Shown here: positions 15,801 through 25,640 of the stretch, piece after piece
Numbering within the stretch: position 1 is the stretch's first letter
How the letters are laid out: each line of letters opens with the position of its first letter
Source of the DNA: Candidatus Moraniibacteriota bacterium
Lineage (GTDB): Bacteria; Patescibacteriota; Minisyncoccia; CAIUEV01
Reading direction: 5' to 3'
NCBI GenBank assembly: GCA_016867255.1
Contig: VGKB01000004.1
Coordinates: forward strand, 1-33,007
DNA length: 33,007 nt
Notes under the pieces: generated by a model
Database searches by the model: none
Told to the model about the DNA's origin: nothing
The model's input: only the letters and a program-made list of their open reading frames with translations
Made by a program: the position numbers and the translations under genes

Positions 15801-17303
15801 ATGAAAAACAAAAGGTTGAGTCAGTTAATTAGGGGTCTGTTGGCAATAATTTTGGTGTTCGGTATTGGGCCGGCAGCTGCTAAGGCGGCAGCCGATATTT
15901 CCGCCGAGAAAGTGCTGGGGCAAACCAATATGAGCGGCAGTTCGGCTAACCAAGGAGGATCGGCTGCGGCCAACACGCTCTATTATCCTCACTGGGTCTT
16001 TTACGACGGTTCAAAATTTTTTGTGGCTGATTACAACAACCATCGGGTGCTCATTTATAATTCTCTGCCAACTGCCGATAACCAAAGCGCCGATGTGGTG
16101 GTAGGGCAAACAGATATGAGCGGTACTTCCAATTGGCCGGTCAGCGCCGGCACTCTGAGCTATCCCACCGATGTTTATTCGGATGGCACGAAACTTATCA
16201 TTGCCGATTCAAGCAATAGCCGGGTGCTTATCTATAATTCTATTCCCGCCACTAACGGGGCTAGCGCCGATGTGGTGATTGGGCAGACGGACATGACGGG
16301 CAGCAACGGCAACCAGGGCGGGAGCGCAGCCGCAAATACCCTTCATTCCCCAACCGGCGTCCTTGTCTACAATGGGAAGCTTTTTGTATCTGATAATAAT
16401 AACCACCGGGTTCTGATTTTTAATTCCATCCCTACCGCCAATAATGCTAGCGCCGATGTAGTGTTGGGCCAGCCGGATATGACTTCCAACAGTTCTGACC
16501 AGGGCGGCGCGGTGAGCGCGCAAGGAATGCGGATGCCGCGAGGTGTATTTGCCAGCGGAGGAAAGCTTTTTATCTGTGATGACCAAAATAACAGAGTACT
16601 TATATACAATAATATTCCGACCATTAATAACACTGCTCCAGATGTGGTAGTTGGCCAGCCGGACATGAGTTCCAGTAGCGCTAATCAAGGAGGATCGGCC
16701 AATTATAATACCCTCAATAAGCCGCGGGGAGTTTATTCTGACGGTACCCGGCTGTTTATCGCCGACTACCAAAATCATCGGGTGCTTCAGTACAATTCCA
16801 TTCCTGCGGCCAATAACGCTAGCGCGGACAGGATAATTGGCCAAAGTGACCCGGGCCACAACCAGGCCAATCGGGGAGGAGCGACGGCGGCCAACACGCT
16901 CTATCGGCCCTACGGAGTTTTCCAGTACGGTTCCGCTTTGTATGTGGCGGATACCTATAACAATCGGGTTTTATTTTACGATATTGGCCCGGCTGACGGC
17001 TTGAGCTTAAACAAAACTACTCTAAGTTACAGCAAGAAAAAATCTCGTAACACGGCGATCACTATTACCGTTTACGATGTCAATCTTACTAAGCGGAAGA
17101 AAAACTGGGTGAGAGTGAGATTGGGCAATAAAAAGGCCGTGGTAAAAAATGTCCGTAATTCCGGCGACAATTTATTGGTGAACGTGAAGTTGAAATACGG
17201 CAAGTGGAGCCGTAAAAGTTATAATCTTACGGTACAGTACCGAACCAGTAAAAGCAGTTCCTGGGAATCAAAAAGCAAGACTGGCGCGCTGACAATTAAC
17301 TAA
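15801..17303 (+). CDS. Secreted NHL-repeat beta-propeller protein (six about 62-aa repeats)
   Basis: Repeats of ADVVxGQxDM...NQGGSAAANTLxxPxGVxxxGxKLFVxDxxNxRVLIYNSIPxxNxAS. Confidence 0.88.
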   Translation: MKNKRLSQLIRGLLAIILVFGIGPAAAKAAADISAEKVLGQTNMSGSSANQGGSAAANTLYYPHWVFYDGSKFFVADYNNHRVLIYNSLPTADNQSADVVVGQTDMSGTSNWPVSAGTLSYPTDVYSDGTKLIIADSSNSRVLIYNSIPATNGASADVVIGQTDMTGSNGNQGGSAAANTLHSPTGVLVYNGKLFVSDNNNHRVLIFNSIPTANNASADVVLGQPDMTSNSSDQGGAVSAQGMRMPRGVFASGGKLFICDDQNNRVLIYNNIPTINNTAPDVVVGQPDMSSSSANQGGSANYNTLNKPRGVYSDGTRLFIADYQNHRVLQYNSIPAANNASADRIIGQSDPGHNQANRGGATAANTLYRPYGVFQYGSALYVADTYNNRVLFYDIGPADGLSLNKTTLSYSKKKSRNTAITITVYDVNLTKRKKNWVRVRLGNKKAVVKNVRNSGDNLLVNVKLKYGKWSRKSYNLTVQYRTSKSSSWESKSKTGALTIN

Positions 17304-17318
17304 CTTACCCCAATTTTT

Positions 17319-17726
17319 ATGAAGAAGCGAGTGCGGGCGATTATTTTTGCGGATGATCGGATAATCTTGATGCGGCGGGAAAAGGCGGGGCGGGAATATT
17401 TTGTCTTCCCGGGCGGGCTGGTAGAGGAAGGTGAATCCAAAGAGGAAGCGCTTAGGCGGGAGTGCCGTGAAGAGCTGGGAATAGAAATAAGGGCAGTAAG
17501 GTTAATAAAGAAACAGGACCTGACCCTTTATGCCGATAAACAAAGGGAGTATTTTTACCTGTGCGAAAAAACTGGCGGCGTTTTGGGCACCGGCGACGGG
17601 CCGGAGTATCAAGACGAAAAAGGATATTGGGGAGCGCACGAGCCGGCGGCGGTGCCGAGAGAAAAGATAAAAGATTTGAAGCTGCTGCCGAAGAATGTCA
17701 AGGGGATAGTGGAGAATTTAAAATGA
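17319..17726 (+). CDS. NUDIX hydrolase
   Basis: Nudix box GGLVEEGESKEEALRRECREELGIE. Confidence 0.92.
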   Translation: MKKRVRAIIFADDRIILMRREKAGREYFVFPGGLVEEGESKEEALRRECREELGIEIRAVRLIKKQDLTLYADKQREYFYLCEKTGGVLGTGDGPEYQDEKGYWGAHEPAAVPREKIKDLKLLPKNVKGIVENLK

Positions 17727-17756
17727 AGAGCGTTGGGAGTTAGAGGTTTGGAATCC

Positions 17757-19094
17757 ATGTACAACGAAACAGACAGAAAAAAACTTGTGATTATTGGAAC
17801 AGCCGCCGCAGCGGTTTTGCTCGCGGTGTTTTTGACCATTTTTTTTCTTTTTAGGGGAAAGGGAACCGATCAGAAGAAGGCGGTAATGCCTATCCCGGAG
17901 AAGGAGAGCGCCCAATTAAAAGACGAGAAGATCCAGATACTGTCAAGTCTTGAAAGATTACTTGGTTTCGGGAAAACTAAAGAAGAAAACAGCGTTTCTC
18001 CGTTTGAAAATTACATTGAAAAAAGCGATCAGGGAGCGGGTGATAACGTTGAGAGCGCTATTATTGAAGATAAGCCGGATAAGCCGCTGACTTCGGCTCT
18101 GCTCCTGCCGCCCCCGCCGCCGCCTCCGCCGGTAAATATGGACCGCTTGAAAAAGCAAGGGTGCGTGGCGGACGGCATCCTGACCGGCTACAGCCCGGAG
18201 AATATGCGGTTCATTGAACTTATAAACCGCTCAAATTGCTACTATCTGCACCGAGCGATTGAGACTTGGCTTGCCCCGCCCGATTTCAGCCGGGCGGAAA
18301 CCCGCGAGAAACTAATTACCAAAAAGGACATTGTTTACGGCATGTTTATTGCCGAGGCGCTGGACACTAAAGCTAAATATTACAACGAAAAAAAGAACCG
18401 CGATTTTGATTTTTCCAAAATGTGCCGCAAAGGAACGGCTAACGTTTGGGGGGAGCACACCTGCCAGCCGGCTTTCTCCAGCGTTGAGTACCGCGATTAT
18501 ATGGAGCAGATTACGCGAAAGGCCATCAATTTAGGCGTGCAGAGTTTTACTTTTGGCCAGATTTATTGGCAGGAAGGCTCGGAAAACAAATACGCCGAGG
18601 AAATTATCAAGAATGTCCGCTCCTACGCCAAAGAAAACAATGTGGACGTGATAATCGGCGCGCAGACGGGTTCAATTACCGATGCTCACTACTTGAAACT
18701 TTTTGATTACATTGAAGGCGGAGTGGGAATAGACGGCAACGGCAACATTGAAAGTGGCCCCTGTCTTTCCCGCCGCGGCGGCTGTTGGGCACTGCTTTGG
18801 CACAAAAATTATGCCCAAAACGCCAATAACGTGCTGCTCCACCTTGATTGGACGGGGATTCCCTCCGATGATTTGGATATCTTTGCCCGCATGAGCCGGC
18901 AAAAACGTGCCCAGACTCTTGAAAGACTGTACCAATATTTTCGGGAGAGGGATATGGGGTTTATGATGCCCTTTTTTGGAGTGCTTTACAAAAACAATGG
19001 CGGCTGTTACGGACCCGCGAAAAAATATTATTCTCCGGACAACGCCTATTCCTGTAAAGATGAAGACGCGATTAATCGGATAATGAAGTACTAA
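17757..19094 (+). CDS. Membrane-anchored hypothetical protein, possible TIM-barrel glycoside-hydrolase-like extracellular domain
   Basis: N-terminal TM, LLLPPPPPPPPVN linker, globular domain; ORF track start at 17733 is TTG, ATG at 17757 preferred. Confidence 0.65.
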   Translation: MYNETDRKKLVIIGTAAAAVLLAVFLTIFFLFRGKGTDQKKAVMPIPEKESAQLKDEKIQILSSLERLLGFGKTKEENSVSPFENYIEKSDQGAGDNVESAIIEDKPDKPLTSALLLPPPPPPPPVNMDRLKKQGCVADGILTGYSPENMRFIELINRSNCYYLHRAIETWLAPPDFSRAETREKLITKKDIVYGMFIAEALDTKAKYYNEKKNRDFDFSKMCRKGTANVWGEHTCQPAFSSVEYRDYMEQITRKAINLGVQSFTFGQIYWQEGSENKYAEEIIKNVRSYAKENNVDVIIGAQTGSITDAHYLKLFDYIEGGVGIDGNGNIESGPCLSRRGGCWALLWHKNYAQNANNVLLHLDWTGIPSDDLDIFARMSRQKRAQTLERLYQYFRERDMGFMMPFFGVLYKNNGGCYGPAKKYYSPDNAYSCKDEDAINRIMKY

Positions 19095-19125
19095 GTTCCC
19101 AGTTCCTAGTTCCCAATTATAAGGT

Positions 19126-19338
19126 TTATTTTTTCTTGCCTTTCTTGTGGGTGGCAATGAAAGTGGCGGCGGCGGCGCCCACGGCCAGAGCGGCCCCGGC
19201 GGCGATGCCGGCGGCTTTCTTTGGGTTTTCTTTAATATAGCTTACCACCTTGGCGGCGGCTTTTTTGAATTCCTTTTCTGCCTTTTTGGCCTCCGCGAGC
19301 GCCTGTTTTTTTAGGTCAGCGAACTTTTTTTGGTCCAT
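19126..19338 (-). CDS. Small protein with basic/alanine-rich helix and C-terminal TM segment (ElaB/DUF883-like architecture)
   Basis: YIKENPKKAAGIAAGAALAVGAAAATFIATHKKGKKK. Confidence 0.6.
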   Translation of the reverse strand: MDQKKFADLKKQALAEAKKAEKEFKKAAAKVVSYIKENPKKAAGIAAGAALAVGAAAATFIATHKKGKKK

Positions 19339-19431
19339 AGGTCTTGTTTATTATTTAATATTTTTCATTTTCTCTATTTTCTCAGTTTTTTTGCCGGAGG
19401 GCAAGAGCAAATGAAGTGACGCATAATATTA

Positions 19432-19535
19432 GATGGTTGCAAAACTCCCTATTTTATTTTTTTTGTGGGACGTCGCTTCGCCGCAGACGGCGAGCTAGAT
19501 ACAAAAAAATTGAAATAGGGAGTTTTGCAACCATC
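19432..19535. mobile_element. MITE-like element with 23-bp perfect terminal inverted repeats
   Basis: GATGGTTGCAAAACTCCCTATTT (19432-19454) and its exact reverse complement at 19513-19535; near-complementarity continues inward (T-rich/A-rich). Confidence 0.6.
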
Positions 19536-19548
19536 AGTATTTCTATTG

Positions 19549-19671
19549 TCAACTGCTGGCGCTGGTTTTGCGGCGGAATAAGTTCCGAAAAGCGTTGGCC
19601 AGGCCGGGCTGTTTTTTGGTATATTCGTAACTTTTGCTCAGTTTTTGGACGGAAATAATTGGTTGTGACAT
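19549..19671 (-). pseudogene. Truncated ABC transporter ATP-binding protein N-terminus
   Basis: Minus strand MSQPIISVQKLSKSYEYTKKQPGLANAFRNLFRRKTSASS*: start of an ABC ATPase with no Walker A downstream. Confidence 0.55.
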
Positions 19672-19699
19672 TGGTTTTAAAAAAATCTATTCCAATATT

Positions 19700-19738
19700 C
19701 TTGCTTGCCCGCCGAAGCCCTGCAGGGGCGCAGGAGGG
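19700..19738. repeat. CPR-type GC-rich palindromic repeat (intergenic copy)
   Basis: cttgcttgcccgccgaagccctgcaggggcgcaggaggg; start matches the copy inside valS at 20604. Confidence 0.55.
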
Positions 19739-19762
19739 AGAATTTGGGAATGCCTTTAAGCC

Positions 19763-22525
19763 CTAGTAAAGCTCTGTAAGCTGTTTGGTGATCGTTTTGA
19801 GTTCGGCTTGGGCTTTTATGAGAACGGACTTTTGTTTTTCAATTACGGTTGGGGGGGCTTTTTGAAGGAAGTTTTTATTGCGCAAGGTTTTTTTGAGATT
19901 TTTAATCTGGTTTTCCAAAGTGGTTTTTTCTTTCCGGCACCTGGCAATTTCTTTTTTCCGGTCAATTAGCCCCCCAAGAGGTATTTGAATCATAACTCCG
20001 CCGGTCGCCCGGCAAATAGCTTTTCTGATTTTTTGGCCCGATTCGGTAATTGCTAATGATTTAACACCAGTATGCAGATTTTTTATCAAGTCGCTTTGGG
20101 ATTCTATTAGGGAGTAGGTGGCAGTGCCGGCGTAATCAGGACGGTTTTTTATGTCAATTATTACGCGAATCTTTCTGCGGGGTTCAATTTTGTAATCTGC
20201 TCGGACGCTGCGAATGGCTTCAATAATATTTTTTATTAACTCAAAATTTATCAAGTCAGTTTGCGAAGCGCCGGTCAGCTTTTTGTAAAAGTCGCCGGTT
20301 GGCCACCTCTCTACCATAAGCAGTTTGCCTTGCCTAAAGGATTCCCAAATTTTTTCTGTGACGAAAGGAGTGAAGGGGTGCCAGAGTTTAAGCAGGTCCC
20401 GCAAAATTTGATCCAAGATTATGATTTTTGCGGAATTGTTTTCAATTTTGCTTATTTCCAGGTACCAATCGGCAAAGTCGTTCCAGGTAAATTCGCGCAA
20501 TTTTTCCCCGGCTTGGGAAAAACGGTATTTTTCTAAGTCTCCGGTAATTTCACCCACTAATTTTTTCATTTTATGTAAGATCCAAAGGTCAGAAAGGGAA
20601 AAACTTGCCTGCCCGCCGAGGGCTTGGCGAAGGCGGTAAACTCGGAGATTATTTTTCAATGCTGGGTCTTCCCCCAAACCAAATTTTTGGCTTGTTATCA
20701 CAAATCTTGCGATATTCCATAATTTGTTGGTAAAGCGGCGAAAGCCGGCAATTTTTTCCTCTGACAAATTTTGGTCGTTGCCGGGAGCGGAGCCGACCAC
20801 CAGCGACAGGCGTACCGCGTCGGTGCCGTATTTTTCAATCATAGTGAGCGGATCAAGCGCATTGCCTAGCGACTTGCTCATCTTCTGGCCCTTATCGTCA
20901 CGTACCATCCCGTGAAGGTAAACATCCCAGAAAGGAATGTCTCTAACGGCGTAAGTGGTCATTAAGATCATCCGCGCCACCCAAAAAAATATTAGATCGT
21001 AACCGGTTTCCAGGACGCTGGTCGGATGATAATCTTTAAAATCTTGAGAGTCTATTACCAGTCTGCCCTTTTGGATTTTTATTTGCTTCGGCTTCTGAAC
21101 CAGCGAAGAAAAAGTCCAAAGACCGGAAGAAAACCAGGTATCCAGCGTGTCCTCCTCCTGCTTCCAGCCTGTTCCTTTGGGTGCTTGAACCCCGCAATAG
21201 ATTCTTTTGCCCTTGCACCAGACCGGCACGCGGTGGCCAAACCAAATTTGGCGGCTGATGCACCAATCGCGCAAATTTTCCATCCAGCGGAAATACTCCT
21301 TTTCAAACCTCTTGGGGATAATGCGGATTTTTTTTCGGCCGAAAACGCCGACTTTAACAGCTTCGGTAGATAGTTCTTTGATAGATCGGCCGTACCTTCT
21401 AATCTTCTTGTTGACATTGATAAACCATTGCAATGAAGGCAAAACTTCAATCGGTGTGTTACAGCGGTAGCAGAGAGACAAACTGTTGGCGAGAATTTCC
21501 TCTTTTTCCAAAAGCCCGGTGGCTTTTAGGTCTTTTGTTACCTCCTCGCGGGCTTTGGCCGCGTTTAACCCGGAATACTTTCCGAAACCGGTGCGAATAT
21601 TTCCTTTTTCGTCAATAACTTTAACAATTTTGAGCTTGTTGGCCTCGGCAATTTTCCAGTCGTCATGCGAATGGGAGGGGGTAACACCGAGGGCTCCTGT
21701 GCCAAAGCGGGGGTTTACTTCCCTATCAGTGACTACCTTTAAGTTTAAAGCCGTTCCCAAAAAATTAACCTTGAAAGTTTTACCGACATATTTTTGGTAT
21801 CTTTTATCCTTTGGATTGACCGCCACGGCGGTGTCTCCCAGTTTGGTTTCTGGCCGAGTGGTAGCGATGGCAAAAGGAAAACTTTTGGCGTAGCGGAAAG
21901 TGTAGAGTTTGGCTTTTTGCTCCTTGTATTCTACCTCATCATCAGCGAGTGTTGAAGCGCAGCGGGGGCACCAGTTAACCAACCGCTCACCGCGATAGAT
22001 CAAACCGTCAGCGTGCATCATTTTAAAAACCAGATTCACCACGCGGTGGCGGATTTGGTCCAAAGTGTAGGCCTCGCGGCTCCAATCGCAGCTGGCGCCC
22101 ATTTTTTTACTCTGTCGCACAATATTATCATGGGATTCCAAAGCAAACTTCTCTACTCTTTTTAGGAAGGCCTTTTTGCCGATTTTATGGCGATTTAATC
22201 CTTCTTTTTTTAACAATTTCTCTACTTTGTTTTGGGTGGCGATGGAAGCGTGGTCAGTGCCGGGAATCCAAACTGTTTTGTCCCCCTTCATCCGGTGGTA
22301 GCGAATTAAAATATCCTCAAGAGTAATTACTTCTGCGTGGCCCAAGTGCAATTTGCCGGTGACATTAGGCGGCGGCATGGAAATTGAGTAGTGCGGCACT
22401 TTATTTTTAGTAATACCTTTCTTGACGCACTGATCCGGATTAAAAAATCCGGATCCTTCCCAAATCTGGTAGATCTTGTCTTCCGTTTTTTGAAAAACGT
22501 AGTTTTTGGGTAATTTTTCCTTCAT
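19763..22525 (-). CDS. valS: Valyl-tRNA synthetase
   Basis: PPPNVTGKLHLGHA, DWCISRQIWFGHRVPVWC, KMSKSLGNALDP, C-terminal coiled coil. Confidence 0.96.
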   Translation of the reverse strand: MKEKLPKNYVFQKTEDKIYQIWEGSGFFNPDQCVKKGITKNKVPHYSISMPPPNVTGKLHLGHAEVITLEDILIRYHRMKGDKTVWIPGTDHASIATQNKVEKLLKKEGLNRHKIGKKAFLKRVEKFALESHDNIVRQSKKMGASCDWSREAYTLDQIRHRVVNLVFKMMHADGLIYRGERLVNWCPRCASTLADDEVEYKEQKAKLYTFRYAKSFPFAIATTRPETKLGDTAVAVNPKDKRYQKYVGKTFKVNFLGTALNLKVVTDREVNPRFGTGALGVTPSHSHDDWKIAEANKLKIVKVIDEKGNIRTGFGKYSGLNAAKAREEVTKDLKATGLLEKEEILANSLSLCYRCNTPIEVLPSLQWFINVNKKIRRYGRSIKELSTEAVKVGVFGRKKIRIIPKRFEKEYFRWMENLRDWCISRQIWFGHRVPVWCKGKRIYCGVQAPKGTGWKQEEDTLDTWFSSGLWTFSSLVQKPKQIKIQKGRLVIDSQDFKDYHPTSVLETGYDLIFFWVARMILMTTYAVRDIPFWDVYLHGMVRDDKGQKMSKSLGNALDPLTMIEKYGTDAVRLSLVVGSAPGNDQNLSEEKIAGFRRFTNKLWNIARFVITSQKFGLGEDPALKNNLRVYRLRQALGGQASFSLSDLWILHKMKKLVGEITGDLEKYRFSQAGEKLREFTWNDFADWYLEISKIENNSAKIIILDQILRDLLKLWHPFTPFVTEKIWESFRQGKLLMVERWPTGDFYKKLTGASQTDLINFELIKNIIEAIRSVRADYKIEPRRKIRVIIDIKNRPDYAGTATYSLIESQSDLIKNLHTGVKSLAITESGQKIRKAICRATGGVMIQIPLGGLIDRKKEIARCRKEKTTLENQIKNLKKTLRNKNFLQKAPPTVIEKQKSVLIKAQAELKTITKQLTELY
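20604..20636. repeat. Palindromic element inside the valS coding region
   Basis: cttgcctgcccgccgagggcttggcgaaggcgg; in-frame, encodes about YRLRQALGGQAS. Confidence 0.55.
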
Positions 22526-22743
22526 CGCTGTTTGAAATGGTGGATTTTAACGGTTGTAAAATTCTTAATACTCTTACCCTAGCGTGAATTAACCGAACAG
22601 GCAAAGTAGATGCGCATAAGTTCAGATACATATGGGAAAATGGGTCAAAAACAGTTTTAGTGCTACCGAGGTATGGGTATTTGACTTCTTGGAGTGTCCA
22701 GTTTAGCCCAATTGAATAATTTTAGTCCGCTTTTGTAGTAAAT

Positions 22744-23391
22744 TTATTCAAATCGGAACGATTCCAGAATTTTTTGCCGCGCTTCGCCAATAGACGATTC
22801 GGCGGAATCAAGGCCGGTGAATTCAAAGTAAACTACCGCCCCCAGATCGCTTCTCAGGTACACCTGTTTTTTTACCTTGCCGTTTTCGTCAAAATAAATC
22901 ACGTGGGCCGGAAGGCCGTTTATGGTTTCTGCTTCGCTTTTCAGCTTGGTTTTGGGATGCCAGCGGACGATGTCTTTATCAAAACATCTGGCGTCACATC
23001 CTCTTCTATAAACCCAGACGGACTGTTCAAAATTATCTTTGCCGGAAATCAAATATCCGTCCGTGCTCATGCCGTTGCCGAGTGCGTGGCGATTAACCTT
23101 GGTGCCGGGCGGGTGGGCAAAGGAAAAGTAATATTCCTTGCTTTCAAAGATCGGCCAGCCGTCTTCATTAGCGGTTTTGTTTTTATTGGAGTTTGTTACT
23201 GATTGATTAGTATTTTTAGGGACTGTCTTGGGAGGAGATGGTTTAGGTTGATAATAATTAGTGAACAAAAAATAGACCGCTAGCCCTGCCGTTACTACCA
23301 ACGCAATAGTCGCGATACCAACTATAATTGGCAGTAAAACCTTCCAGCCACTGTTTTGATTGTTTTTTTGCGGATTTTGTTTTTTCGGCAC
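22744..23391 (-). CDS. Single-TM anchored protein with PsbP/DUF1795-like extracellular domain
   Basis: TM VLLPIIVGIATIALVVTAGLAVYFLF, N/K-rich linker, FESKEYYFSFAHPPGT start of the globular domain. Confidence 0.6.
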   Translation of the reverse strand: MPKKQNPQKNNQNSGWKVLLPIIVGIATIALVVTAGLAVYFLFTNYYQPKPSPPKTVPKNTNQSVTNSNKNKTANEDGWPIFESKEYYFSFAHPPGTKVNRHALGNGMSTDGYLISGKDNFEQSVWVYRRGCDARCFDKDIVRWHPKTKLKSEAETINGLPAHVIYFDENGKVKKQVYLRSDLGAVVYFEFTGLDSAESSIGEARQKILESFRFE

Positions 23392-23461
23392 GGGAAAATA
23401 GATATTGAAAGATTTTCCTTATTCTACCACGAAGATATGTTTTATGTTTAAAAAACCAAAA

Positions 23462-24487
23462 TTAGTTATCAGTTATTTCTACGGTCTGGCAGTTTTTTTG
23501 CATCCGCAGAGGAATTTCTTGGAATTCCATCGTATAATCCTTCGGATTTACCCAAACTTTTACCGCCAGCCCCTTTTGGGTTTCCGGACTGAAATATTGG
23601 TCAAAAATAAAATTTCCCAGCGAGTAGTAGATTTTTTTCCCTTGGTACTCTTCGCTGTTTTGGATGACGTGCGGATGAGCGCCGATTATTAAATCGGCGC
23701 CGGCGTCAACGAATTCACGGGCCAAATTGCGAATTGCCGGTTCCGGATTGCCGGTCCGATATTCCGTTCCCCAGTGGGTATATACAATTGTTACTCCGGA
23801 TTGTTCTTCTGTCTCGCGAATATCTGCTAAAGCTCGTTCGCGCGATCCATTGGCGGCGTAGTTGTAATTTACGAAAAATAGTTTCAGACCATCTATTTCC
23901 TTTGTCAGTGTTTCCGAGTTGTCCGCGCTGATGTCGCCGAAATGCTCCACTTTGGCCGCGTCCAGATATTTTTTGGTTTGCGCAATGCCTTCCGCGCCGA
24001 AATTAAAGATGTGATTATTGCCCAGATTGACTATCTTGATTTGGTAAGCGGCTAAAGTCTTGGCCAAACTCGGGTCAAAAGTGAAAATAAAGTTGTTTTT
24101 GGTGTCAATTTTTGAGCCGACGCTGACCGATTTGTTATCGGTAATAGGGCCTTCAAGGTTTGCAACGGACAGATCGCTTTCGGTGAGCAAGTTTTTTATT
24201 TTTTCGAAAATAAAATCGTTGCCTTGCTTTTCGGCTGCCTGGCGAATATGCCGGTCGAACATTACATCACCAAGAAAGAGGATTGATAAGGGATGGGGTG
24301 AGTTTTCGCCGTAGGCGCCTTCTATAGGCAAGTTCGCCTCTGGTGAAGAATCGTCTTTGACGAGAACCGGGTAGGCCGGGTTAGAATTTTCGTTTTTGAA
24401 TACGGTTGCGGTATTTTGGTTGCAGCCGCCAAGCAACACTAAGGAAGCTATTACAAGGAACAAGTTTAAAATTTTAATAAGTTTCAT
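23462..24487 (-). CDS. CapA-family lipoprotein (PGA_cap metallophosphatase-like)
   Basis: Lipobox LVLLGGC; FLGDVMFDRHI, NLEGPITD, NLGNNHIFNFG, VVYTHWGTEY-like, IIGAHPHVIQ. Confidence 0.88.
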   Translation of the reverse strand: MKLIKILNLFLVIASLVLLGGCNQNTATVFKNENSNPAYPVLVKDDSSPEANLPIEGAYGENSPHPLSILFLGDVMFDRHIRQAAEKQGNDFIFEKIKNLLTESDLSVANLEGPITDNKSVSVGSKIDTKNNFIFTFDPSLAKTLAAYQIKIVNLGNNHIFNFGAEGIAQTKKYLDAAKVEHFGDISADNSETLTKEIDGLKLFFVNYNYAANGSRERALADIRETEEQSGVTIVYTHWGTEYRTGNPEPAIRNLAREFVDAGADLIIGAHPHVIQNSEEYQGKKIYYSLGNFIFDQYFSPETQKGLAVKVWVNPKDYTMEFQEIPLRMQKNCQTVEITDN

Positions 24488-24637
24488 GAAATTTTACCAA
24501 ATAATATTTGTTGGTTAGAATGGGAAACAAATGATACCGGTGCCCAGCGTTGGATAACAATAAAGCGGGGAAACTTTCTATTCAGTAATCGGGAACTTAG
24601 TACTTCTTTGTATAATGATTAACTTTAATAAACCAAA

Positions 24638-25528
24638 ATGTCTACCAAAGGAGAAAAAAAAGAACCTCAAGCGCCGTCCGCTCCGACGGCTTCCACACCA
24701 GCTCTTGCTAAGGGCAACAGCCCGGCTCCCATAATTGCTCTGGTGCTGGGTATTGTGGGCTTAGTATTTTCTTTTGGTTCAGGCAAGTTTTTGCTGGTCT
24801 TGGCTTTTCTTTTGACTTTGGCGGCCGTAATATTGGGCTTTGTCGTGCTGAAAGAGAAAAAGGGAGTGGCGATCGCGGCAATTGTGCTGGGAATAATCGG
24901 GCTGCTTTTTTCGGTAACCGGTTTTTTAAGAGGCGATAAAAAAGGAGAATTAAAGCCGGAAGCCGCGACACAGGAGAACAAAGCGAATATAAACGGCAAC
25001 AACAATAATGCTCAAGCGGTGGTGCCGACCAATAGTAACGCCGCCCAAACCGTGGCGGAAATTGCTTTGGGCAAGACTTTTAGCGACGCCGGTTTGGGTT
25101 ATTCCATCAATTATCCCTCCGATTGGGAATCTCAAAAGACTGAGGCCGCGGTGGAGTTTAAGAATAGCAGCGGGATGATTTTTCGCGTTCAGAACGCGCT
25201 GTTCAAATCCCGCGGCGGGGCGTACGAAAATCTTGACGACGCGGTGGCGAAATTAAAGGAAACCATCAAACAAACCGATCCCAACGCTAAATTCGGTCAA
25301 GAGAACGAAATCAGCCACGATTTAGTAGACGGAACCAGCATGCCGGGCAAAGGGATGGAAGTTGAAATGAAAGCGGCGGGGACAACTTATAAAGGAGTGA
25401 TGGTGGCCCTTTCTTACTTGAAAGGCAGCGTTTTTTATGTGGTTGAATATTACGCTCCGGCTGACAAATACGCTGAGGTTACCAAAATCGCGGCGGCCAT
25501 GATTCAATCCTGGAAAGTAGGAAAATAA
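24638..25528 (+). CDS. DUF4190-like membrane domain plus PsbP-like domain
   Basis: Pro/Ala N-term, hydrophobic helices, then GLGYSINYPSDWE. Confidence 0.65.
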   Translation: MSTKGEKKEPQAPSAPTASTPALAKGNSPAPIIALVLGIVGLVFSFGSGKFLLVLAFLLTLAAVILGFVVLKEKKGVAIAAIVLGIIGLLFSVTGFLRGDKKGELKPEAATQENKANINGNNNNAQAVVPTNSNAAQTVAEIALGKTFSDAGLGYSINYPSDWESQKTEAAVEFKNSSGMIFRVQNALFKSRGGAYENLDDAVAKLKETIKQTDPNAKFGQENEISHDLVDGTSMPGKGMEVEMKAAGTTYKGVMVALSYLKGSVFYVVEYYAPADKYAEVTKIAAAMIQSWKVGK

Positions 25529-25640
25529 AGCGCAGAATAGAAAGTGCAAAAAACAAAGAATAAAGGGCGAGACTCAGAGAACAAAACCAGTCCTTAGCTG
25601 TGTGATTAAAGGTGTAAAGTACAAATAGACGGTTGCAAAA

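Noticed and set aside
16209-16859. 216-aa minus ORF
   Set aside because: Mirror ORF produced by the repetitive NHL gene on the opposite strand.
15905-16980. CRISPR-like periodic repeats
   Set aside because: Periodicity is about 186 bp and in-frame: it encodes NHL propeller blades, not repeat-spacer units. No CRISPR array seen in the window.
19416-19658. 80-aa + ORF
   Set aside because: Runs through the inverted-repeat element and antisense to the ABC fragment.
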